Shown one piece after another: positions 1 to 5,184 of a stretch of DNA of 5,184 nt. Origin of the DNA: Pedobacter sp. (GTDB lineage: Bacteria; Bacteroidota; Bacteroidia; Sphingobacteriales; Sphingobacteriaceae); contig JAQBOT010000371.1 in the NCBI GenBank assembly GCA_028287885.1, positions 1 through 5,184 of the forward strand. The letters run 5' to 3'. Position 1 is the stretch's first letter, and the number at the start of each line of letters is the position of its first letter. The notes below the pieces were generated by a model. It was not told the origin of the DNA. It did no database searches and saw nothing but the letters and a program-made list of their open reading frames with translations. Position numbers and translations under genes: made by a program.

Positions 1-749
1 TTGAATGTCCCACTAAGAATTCGTCCAGCATATCCACGGTAATCATTCAGTTCTTCAGTTTGCGGCCGGATTACCCATTGTACTGGCATACGCGCAAATT
101 TCGAAGCATCGGGATCTTCTACATCAACGCTTTCCAAGAAATCCAACAGGCTTGAACCTGTATACCAATCCATATGATGCGACTTATGCACAATGTTGTC
201 ACCCTTCAAAGCACATACTGGTATAAACGTTACTTGTTGCAACTTTACAGTCGCCGCCAGCTTTTTGTATTCATCAGTGATGGAACGAAACACAGATTCG
301 CTGTAGTCCTGCATATCCATCTTATTCACACAAACAACCACATTTTTGATCCCCAATAGGGAAACCAGGTAGGAGTGACGAACGGTTTGCTCTACGATAC
401 CGTGTCTAGCATCAATAAGTATAATCGCCAGATCGGCAGTAGAGGCGCCCGTAACCATATTTCTTGTATACTGAATGTGTCCTGGGGTATCCGCAATAAT
501 GAACTTACGTTTTTCAGTCTGGAAGTATTTGTAAGCAACATCGATTGTGATGCCTTGCTCCCGTTCTGCCCGCAAGCCATCCGTTAAGATTGCAAGATCA
601 ATCGACCCATCATCATTTTTGCGGTTAGATCGCTGAAGCGCCTCCAGCTGGTCGGCCAAAATAGAGCCTGTATCATATAGTAAACGGCCGATTAATGTGC
701 TCTTTCCATCATCAACACTACCCGCCGTAAAAAACTTTAACATTTTCAT
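1..749 (-). CDS. cysN: Sulfate adenylyltransferase subunit 1 (CysN), GTPase subunit, 3' end cut by window edge
   Basis: This is the regulatory GTPase subunit of the heterodimeric ATP sulfurylase; GTP hydrolysis drives CysD to make APS from sulfate and ATP in the cytoplasm. I translated the frame by hand: 249 codons are open from the ATG at 749 to the left edge, so roughly the N-terminal half is present and the C-terminal beta-barrel domains are missing. All GTPase motifs are visible: P-loop GSVDDGKS (residues 10-17), the switch I region [15 protein letters not shown] (from about 62), DTPGH (87-91), NKMD (142-145) and a G5-like CALKGDN near 179-185, with Cys where Ser is usual. The ATG shares one base with the cysD stop (TAATG), implying translational coupling. 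A second in-frame ATG at 743 is possible. The [12 protein letters not shown] signature separates CysN from EF-Tu, its distant relative. No APS kinase domain could be assessed, because a CysNC fusion would place it beyond the edge. Confidence 0.96.
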   Translation of the reverse strand, partial: MKMLKFFTAGSVDDGKSTLIGRLLYDTGSILADQLEALQRSNRKNDDGSIDLAILTDGLRAEREQGITIDVAYKYFQTEKRKFIIADTPGHIQYTRNMVTGASTADLAIILIDARHGIVEQTVRHSYLVSLLGIKNVVVCVNKMDMQDYSESVFRSITDEYKKLAATVKLQQVTFIPVCALKGDNIVHKSHHMDWYTGSSLLDFLESVDVEDPDASKFARMPVQWVIRPQTEELNDYRGYAGRILSGTF

Positions 750-1654
750 TAAAAATATCCCCCTTTCTTGCGGTCTTCCATTGCAGCTTCAGACACCTTA
801 TCGTCTAGCCTGGAGCCACGTTCACTTATTTTCGAAGCACTAATTTCATCAATGATATCATCTATCTGGTCTGCATCAGATTCAACAGCTGCTGTGCAAC
901 TCATGTCTCCTACAGTTCTAAACCTCACCTTTACATTTGTAACTACATCATCCTCGTCCATATTAAGAAAGGGAGATGCAGCCATAAGCTGTCCGTTTCT
1001 AACGATACAATCCCGATTGTGGGCAAAGTAAATAGAAGGCAATTTAACTTGTTCCCTGCGTATGTAATTCCAGACGTCAAGTTCTGTCCAGTTGCTTATC
1101 GGAAATACCCTAACGTTTTCCCCCTTGTGGATCTTACCGTTATAGATATTCCAAAGTTCAGGGCGTTGGCGTTTGGGATCCCATTGTCCGAATTCGTCAC
1201 GTACAGAAAAGATTCTTTCTTTCGCTCTAGCCTTTTCCTCATCCCGGCGTGCGCCACCAATGCAGGCATCAAAGCCATGCGCGTGAATGGTATCCAGTAG
1301 TGTGATGGTTTGCAAAGAATTTCTGCTGGCGTTCTTACCTTTTTGTTCAACAACCTTGCCTTCGTCTATGGATTTCTGAACATGACCGACAATTAGTTTT
1401 TCGTCCAGCCGCTTAACCATCTCGTCGCGATAGGTGATTGTCTCCTCAAAGTTGTGTCCGGTGTCAATGTGTACCAGTGGAAAAGGAAATTTACCAGGCC
1501 GGAAAGCTTTTTCAGCCAACCTAACGAGGGTAATGGAATCTTTACCTCCAGAAAACAACAGCGCCGGCTTTTCAAACTGGCCGGCTACTTCGCGCAGAAT
1601 ATGAATAGCCTCTGCTTCTAATTCATCTAAATAATCTAGGTTATATTTACTCAT
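749..1654 (-). CDS. cysD: Sulfate adenylyltransferase subunit 2 (CysD), catalytic subunit
   Basis: This is the catalytic small subunit of ATP sulfurylase, which forms adenosine 5'-phosphosulfate (APS) and pyrophosphate from sulfate and ATP in complex with CysN. The protein is 301 residues, the normal length for the family. It is a PP-loop (adenosine nucleotide alpha-hydrolase) ATPase: the pyrophosphate-binding loop SGGKDS sits at residues 35-40, [11 protein letters not shown] follows at about 62-72, and the [18 protein letters not shown] signature lies at about 133-150. The C-terminal block ends in [11 protein letters not shown], typical of CysD. Start ATG at 1654 gives the expected N-terminus ([17 protein letters not shown]). 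It follows cysH by 12 bases with no clear Shine-Dalgarno, as is usual in Bacteroidota. The purine-rich GAAAGGGGGA just before cysN is explained by the conserved KKGGY codons. The gene looks intact. Confidence 0.97.
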   Translation of the reverse strand: MSKYNLDYLDELEAEAIHILREVAGQFEKPALLFSGGKDSITLVRLAEKAFRPGKFPFPLVHIDTGHNFEETITYRDEMVKRLDEKLIVGHVQKSIDEGKVVEQKGKNASRNSLQTITLLDTIHAHGFDACIGGARRDEEKARAKERIFSVRDEFGQWDPKRQRPELWNIYNGKIHKGENVRVFPISNWTELDVWNYIRREQVKLPSIYFAHNRDCIVRNGQLMAASPFLNMDEDDVVTNVKVRFRTVGDMSCTAAVESDADQIDDIIDEISASKISERGSRLDDKVSEAAMEDRKKGGYF

Positions 1655-1666
1655 TTTATGCTAATA

Positions 1667-2368
1667 CTAACTGGCATGTAAGCCACATTCTTTCTTCGAC
1701 TGATCTTCCCACCACCAACGGCCGGCTCTGAAGTCCTCACCCGGCTGCACCGCTCTGGTACATGGCGCACATCCAACACTAGGAAAGCCTTTATCATGCA
1801 AGGGATTGTATACAATGTTATTCTCTTTTACGTAGGCCTTCACTTCATCCAAGGTCCAATCGAAAATCGGGTGAAACTTAAGGAGCTGATTCCCTTCATC
1901 CCATTCAATATTACTTAATTCATGCCGATTAGGCGATTGCTCAGAACGAATACCGGTGATCCAGCACTGATATCCTTCCAAAGCTCTCTTCAAAGGCTCG
2001 ATCTTTCTAATATAGCAACATTCTTTACGATTCTCTACAGATTCATAAAAGCTATTCGGTCCTTTTGTTGACACCATTTTCTGAAGGGAATCAACTTGCG
2101 GATGGTAAGAATATATAGGCTTTTTATAGCGTTCAAGCGTCCTGTTCCAAACGTAATAGGTCTCAGGAAATAACCTGCCTGTTTCCAGCGTAAATACACG
2201 GATAGGAAGGTCATTGGAAAAGATCATATCCGTAATCACCTGGTCTTCCCAACCAAAACTGGTAGAGAAAATTACCTTGCCAGGAAACTGCTCCACAAAA
2301 TAACGCAAGCCATCAACCGGGCTAAGCCCGCTGATTTCTGCTGCGATATGTTGCAATTGTTCTTTCAT
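1667..2368 (-). CDS. cysH: [4Fe-4S]-type phosphoadenylyl/adenylyl-sulfate reductase (CysH)
   Basis: This 233-residue cytoplasmic enzyme reduces activated sulfate to sulfite, with thioredoxin or a similar dithiol as donor. It has the PP-loop variant STSFGWEDQ (residues 35-43), the LETGRLFPETY substrate-site block (61-71), and the catalytic C-terminal KKECGLH with Cys228. It also has a Cys-Cys pair at 117-118 and a Cys-x-x-Cys at 200/203. This CC...CxxC set ligates a [4Fe-4S] cluster in bacterial assimilatory APS reductases and is absent from the E. coli-type PAPS reductase. APS is therefore the more likely substrate; this is an inference from the family, strengthened by the lack of cysC in the window. 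Some cluster-bearing enzymes accept both APS and PAPS. The ATG at 2368 overlaps the upstream stop by one base (TAATG), so translation is probably coupled. Length and motifs are normal. Confidence 0.95.
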   Translation of the reverse strand: MKEQLQHIAAEISGLSPVDGLRYFVEQFPGKVIFSTSFGWEDQVITDMIFSNDLPIRVFTLETGRLFPETYYVWNRTLERYKKPIYSYHPQVDSLQKMVSTKGPNSFYESVENRKECCYIRKIEPLKRALEGYQCWITGIRSEQSPNRHELSNIEWDEGNQLLKFHPIFDWTLDEVKAYVKENNIVYNPLHDKGFPSVGCAPCTRAVQPGEDFRAGRWWWEDQSKKECGLHAS

Positions 2369-3837
2369 TATATCAGTTTTAAAATCATCAAAATTATACT
2401 ACGCAAGCTAACAACAATAACAATAATACCTACTGCCATCATAATGCTTTTTACAGATATCTTATTGGAAACACGTGCTGCAATGGGTGCTGCGAGGGCA
2501 CTTCCAATTACCAGCCCAGACACTGCATGCCAGTTCACCCAATTCAGCATGGTAAAAAAGGTAAGTGAACTCATTACCGCAATAAAGAAGCGGGTAACTT
2601 TAACCGTTCCAAGGGAGAACCTGGCATTTCGTCCTCCGGCAATCAAGGTTGAGAGTACGATAGAGCCCCAGCCACCGCCACCAACTGCATCCATAAACCC
2701 ACCAAATAAGCCGAGTAATCCTATCTTTTTTATCTTCCCACCTGTCCGCTTTTTTTTCTTTTGAATAGACTTTTTTAAAATTACAATACCTAAGATCAGG
2801 GTATAAATAGATACGAGGATCTTTGTATAGCCACTGTAATGTTCCAGAGACGACAACAGGTAAGCGCCTCCAACCGCCCCCAGAACGCCGGGAACGATAA
2901 GCATCTTAAACATCTTCCAGTTTACGTTACCCATTAGATAATGCATCCATCCAGCTATTCCATTGCTCAGAATTTCAGATAAATGTACCGCCATACTCGC
3001 GGCGGCTGGCGGTAATCCCATTGAAAGCGAAAAGGCAGTGGAAGTGACACCATAAGACATTCCGATTGATCCGTCTATCATTGCAAAAATAAACCCTGCC
3101 AGAACAAACCAATAGAACACCGGGTCAACCGCAGATAAATACATTTTGAACTGTGGTTCACTGTACCATAAAATAGCACCTAACAATGCAACGAACATGA
3201 CTGCGGCCAATAGGATCAGCCACTTTATTCCAAATTTATTCTTTACAGGTTCCGCGGGCGCGCTCAAAATCGACGTCACTTCATTAAGTCTCTTAACTTT
3301 CGACTGAAAGTCGCCCTGTAGGTTGTTGCGAAGATGATTCATTTGTGTCAATGTGTTATCCAGTTCTGCTGGTAAATGATCATTAAATATTTCTTTTAAA
3401 CGCTTTGCGATTGTTGGAGACTTCCCGTTTGTGGAAATGGCAATCTTCAGGTTGCCTTTCTGCACTATTGAACCGAGGTAAAAGTCACAGAGTTCCGGCT
3501 TGTCCGCTACGTTAATCAATGCATTTAGCTTCGTCGCGTCTTTTCTAATTTGTTCATTGACATGAGGACGATTCGTCGCTGCAATAACTATTGACGCTGA
3601 TATAAGATCTGAGACCTCATACTTTTTTTGGATAATTTTTACTCTGGGATACCCGCTAGCAAGCACAATAACTTCTGGCGATACATCCTCCGCAATAACC
3701 GTGATTGTTGCCAGAGGACTGTTATTGAGCAATGCTGAAAGCTTTTCATGACCGACAGCACCCGCACCGATCAATACCGTATGCAGCTCCTGAAGTTTCA
3801 AAAAAACCGGAAATAGTGTATTACCCTCCAATTGCAA
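2368..3837 (-). CDS. Fusion protein: siroheme synthase N-terminal (CysG-N/Met8) domain plus TauE/SafE (TSUP) transporter
   Basis: One uninterrupted 489-residue frame joins two functions. Residues 1 to about 195 resemble Met8/CysG-N, the NAD-dependent precorrin-2 dehydrogenase and sirohydrochlorin ferrochelatase: nucleotide-binding loop GAGAVG (24-29), then NVADKPELCDF (109-119), whose Asp112 aligns with the catalytic Asp of CysG/Met8, then STNGKSPTIAKRLKE (135-149). Residues from about 204 on are hydrophobic, with roughly eight or more membrane segments in two related halves. GFIFAMIDGSIGMSYGVTST (248-267) echoes GLFGGFMDAVGGGGWGS (376-392), as in TSUP sulfite/sulfate/organosulfonate carriers. 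A Lys-rich loop at 355-371 joins the halves and is probably cytoplasmic, which puts the soluble domain in the cytoplasm too. The predicted start is TTG at 3837; this frame has a stop just upstream and no ATG before the domain, though the TTG at codon 3 is also possible. It lies 5 bases after cobA. Transport substrate and direction are not determined by sequence: sulfate uptake or sulfite export both fit the operon. Confidence 0.9.
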   Translation of the reverse strand: MQLEGNTLFPVFLKLQELHTVLIGAGAVGHEKLSALLNNSPLATITVIAEDVSPEVIVLASGYPRVKIIQKKYEVSDLISASIVIAATNRPHVNEQIRKDATKLNALINVADKPELCDFYLGSIVQKGNLKIAISTNGKSPTIAKRLKEIFNDHLPAELDNTLTQMNHLRNNLQGDFQSKVKRLNEVTSILSAPAEPVKNKFGIKWLILLAAVMFVALLGAILWYSEPQFKMYLSAVDPVFYWFVLAGFIFAMIDGSIGMSYGVTSTAFSLSMGLPPAAASMAVHLSEILSNGIAGWMHYLMGNVNWKMFKMLIVPGVLGAVGGAYLLSSLEHYSGYTKILVSIYTLILGIVILKKSIQKKKKRTGGKIKKIGLLGLFGGFMDAVGGGGWGSIVLSTLIAGGRNARFSLGTVKVTRFFIAVMSSLTFFTMLNWVNWHAVSGLVIGSALAAPIAARVSNKISVKSIMMAVGIIVIVVSLRSIILMILKLI

Positions 3838-3842
3838 ATCTC

Positions 3843-4637
3843 TTAAATTTCCTCTGCTAAAGCTTTATAGAACTCACGGATAGGCTGAAATGATGGATGC
3901 AGCGATACGACCTCACCAAACACGAGTATGGCAGGAGCCGCTATTCCCTTCTCTTCCACGAGTTCAACGATTGTTTCGACGATACCCACAACAACCTTCT
4001 CATGATCTGTTGAACCACTTTGAATTACTGCAACCGGCAATTTATGTTTTCCTTCGTTCTCGAATAACTTAACAATCTTCTTTAATTTTTTCAAGCCCAT
4101 CAAAACAACCACGGTTGCTTTAGATCTTGCGGCTTCGTAAAGATCGTTCGAAATTTCGCCGGTCGCTGTTGTACCTGTTACTACCCAAAAACTTTCACTC
4201 AAGCCACGGTGGGTAACCGGGATCTGCTGCAATCCGGGAACCGAAATGGAGCTTGACAGACCCGGAATGGCTGTTGCAGGAATGCTGTAATTGGCTGCAA
4301 AAATCAACTCCTCATAGCCGCGCCCAAAAACAAAGGGATCTCCACCCTTCAAACGTACTACATGGCCAAATTCCAACGCATACCTTACCATCAACTTATT
4401 CACATCATCTTGTGAATAGGAATGGTTTCCTGAACGTTTTCCTACATAGACCTTTACGGCCGATGGAGATGCATAGTTCAGAATCTCTTCGTTTACAAGC
4501 GCGTCATACAAGATTACATCAGCAACCTGAATCGCTTTAACCGCTTTCATTGTTATTAATTCCGGATCTCCGGGACCCGCACCTACCAGGGTAATGCGCG
4601 GTTCAATAACCCGCTCTACTGTATATTCCTTGCTCAT
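3843..4637 (-). CDS. cobA: Uroporphyrinogen-III C-methyltransferase (SUMT)
   Basis: This 264-residue enzyme transfers two methyl groups from S-adenosylmethionine to uroporphyrinogen III, making precorrin-2, the first committed step to siroheme. Family motifs appear in order: VGAGPGDPELITMKA (18-32), VILYDALV (41-48), GKRSGNHSYSQ (66-76), RLKGGDPFVFGRG (95-107), the IPGLSSSISVPG block with IPVTHRG (about 124-145), FWVVTG (150-155), and VIQSGST near 204-210. It is a single-domain SUMT, unlike enterobacterial CysG, where this domain is fused to the dehydrogenase-ferrochelatase; here that partner is the next gene, fused to a transporter. Its placement between a sulfite/nitrite reductase tail and sulfate-activation genes points to siroheme rather than cobalamin supply. 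The ATG overlaps the upstream stop as ATGA. The name sumT would serve equally well. Confidence 0.95.
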   Translation of the reverse strand: MSKEYTVERVIEPRITLVGAGPGDPELITMKAVKAIQVADVILYDALVNEEILNYASPSAVKVYVGKRSGNHSYSQDDVNKLMVRYALEFGHVVRLKGGDPFVFGRGYEELIFAANYSIPATAIPGLSSSISVPGLQQIPVTHRGLSESFWVVTGTTATGEISNDLYEAARSKATVVVLMGLKKLKKIVKLFENEGKHKLPVAVIQSGSTDHEKVVVGIVETIVELVEEKGIAAPAILVFGEVVSLHPSFQPIREFYKALAEEI

Positions 4638-5184
4638 ACCTGAAATTGCGCCTCACGTTTCGCCGTTATAATGGTGTAAAATAATTCTGCTTCTTTAAAA
4701 TAAGTCTGAGCAAACTCTTCTGTTGGCTCATTTTTATTTAATTGCAACACGAGCTCAGTAAAAGAATGTCCTAGAACAACCTCCGAAGTCTCTACATAAT
4801 GGGTGTCAAACTCTTTGATCACCGTATTTTGAGTGCTGCAGTTCACGCCCTTGTCGAGCAATAGAGCTTTCGCTGAATTGACGAAAACAGCATAAGAATG
4901 ATAAATAGCATCTGCCCAGGCCTTCCCTAGCAGTGCCTGTTTCGCCCAGCCCAATTTTTCCTGACCTTCAAGCAATAAGGTTGAAACCAAGTCAATCATC
5001 ACTCCAGCACATTCACCGACACCAATTGCAGTTTGGAAAGTTTCTTCATGTCCCCAGTCAACATATTCGTCCGGAGTTAAAGTAGTCAGGTCGGCAACAG
5101 GCTTTAGCAACTGGTAAAAGTAGTCCTTGCCATTTCTGTCGTAATAATCATTGAATGATTCGTCCGTCTCAGCGACTGCTGCAT
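4634..5184 (-). CDS. C-terminal part of a probable siroheme sulfite/nitrite reductase with HEPN-like tail, 5' end cut by window edge
   Basis: The frame is open from the right edge to the TGA at 4634, giving 182 visible residues without a start. An apparent start at 5110 is only an internal TTG: the codons before it continue the frame with NDYYDRNGKDYFYQLLKP. From recollection, this stretch and the DLTTLTPDEYVDWGHEE that follows resemble the end of Bacteroidota ferredoxin-type sulfite/nitrite reductases, which carry an extra C-terminal helical domain. From about visible residue 60 on the sequence looks like a HEPN helical domain, notably ADAIYHSYAVFVNSAKALLL (90-109) followed by KG and a later IKEFDTHYV. 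The HEPN nuclease motif (Arg, 4-6 residues, His) is absent, so an RNase role is unlikely. None of the siroheme and Fe-S cysteine motifs are in the window, so the reductase assignment rests on similarity of this tail and on the operon. It overlaps cobA by four bases. A free-standing HEPN protein is the alternative. Confidence 0.72.
   Translation of the reverse strand, partial: AAVAETDESFNDYYDRNGKDYFYQLLKPVADLTTLTPDEYVDWGHEETFQTAIGVGECAGVMIDLVSTLLLEGQEKLGWAKQALLGKAWADAIYHSYAVFVNSAKALLLDKGVNCSTQNTVIKEFDTHYVETSEVVLGHSFTELVLQLNKNEPTEEFAQTYFKEAELFYTIITAKREAQFQV

Noticed and set aside
174..587. Short open frames (60-70 codons) on both strands in the leftmost 600 bases
   Set aside because: The region is occupied by cysN in an uninterrupted frame with all GTPase motifs; the others are shadows.
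749..765. GGGGGA-like stretch as a strong Shine-Dalgarno for cysN
   Set aside because: The bases encode the conserved KKGGYF end of CysD, so conservation of the protein explains them; a ribosome-binding role is possible but not shown.
768..1353. Several plus- and minus-strand open frames overlapping cysD
   Set aside because: They are alternative frames of a clearly conserved cysD gene and show no family resemblance.
2318..2330. Inverted repeat CGGGC-TAA-GCCCG as a terminator or attenuator
   Set aside because: It is short, has no T-run, and falls inside conserved-frame codons 13-17 of cysH (SGLSP region).
2409..2430. AAC/AAT triplet-like run as a microsatellite
   Set aside because: It is short and imperfect and encodes a Val/Ile-rich membrane helix of the transporter.
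2348..2764. Plus-strand open frame of 138 codons with a hydrophobic start
   Set aside because: It lies wholly antisense to the TSUP transporter domain and its Pro/Phe-rich composition is that of a mirror of Gly/Lys-rich membrane codons; no recognisable domain.
4634..5110. A free-standing 158-residue protein starting at TTG 5110
   Set aside because: The same frame stays open to the right edge and the extra residues look like a continuing reductase C-terminus, so the TTG is most likely an internal leucine codon.
4634..5184. HEPN-like tail as part of a toxin-antitoxin or defence system
   Set aside because: There is no RX4-6H nuclease motif, no MNT or antitoxin partner, and all neighbours are sulfur-assimilation genes.

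Overview
The window is a single, almost gap-free run of genes on the minus strand, read from right to left. It is an assimilatory sulfate-reduction and siroheme operon. The style is that of Bacteroidota (Sphingobacteria, Chitinophaga or Pedobacter-like). Three things suggest this: the gene order, a sulfite/nitrite reductase tail carrying a HEPN-like helical domain, and an [Fe-S]-type CysH beside CysD and CysN. The lack of clear Shine-Dalgarno sequences agrees. The taxonomic call is inference from gene style; no marker gene is present.

Layout in the direction of transcription: (1) the C-terminal part of a reductase with a HEPN-like tail, 5184-4634, whose 5' part lies beyond the right edge; (2) cobA/SUMT uroporphyrinogen-III C-methyltransferase, 4637-3843; (3) a fusion of a CysG-N/Met8-type siroheme synthase domain to a TauE/SafE (TSUP) membrane transporter, 3837-2368; (4) cysH, an iron-sulfur APS/PAPS reductase, 2368-1667; (5) cysD, ATP sulfurylase small subunit, 1654-749; (6) cysN, the ATP sulfurylase GTPase subunit, 749-1, cut by the left edge. 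Neighbours overlap by 4, 1 and 1 bases or are separated by only 5 and 12 bases. There is no non-coding stretch of any length, and no promoter, terminator, RNA gene, repeat array or mobile element was seen. The operon promoter must lie to the right of the window.

How the genes work together: CysD and CysN activate sulfate to APS. CysH reduces activated sulfate to sulfite with thioredoxin. The reductase at the right would reduce sulfite to sulfide and needs siroheme. CobA makes precorrin-2 from uroporphyrinogen III, and the N-terminal half of the fusion oxidises and ferrochelates it to siroheme. The transporter half of the fusion probably moves sulfate in or sulfite out. No APS kinase (cysC) is present in the window, which fits direct APS reduction.

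The least ordinary items are the siroheme synthase-TSUP transporter fusion, which begins at a TTG codon, and the HEPN-like tail of the reductase, which lacks the HEPN nuclease motif.
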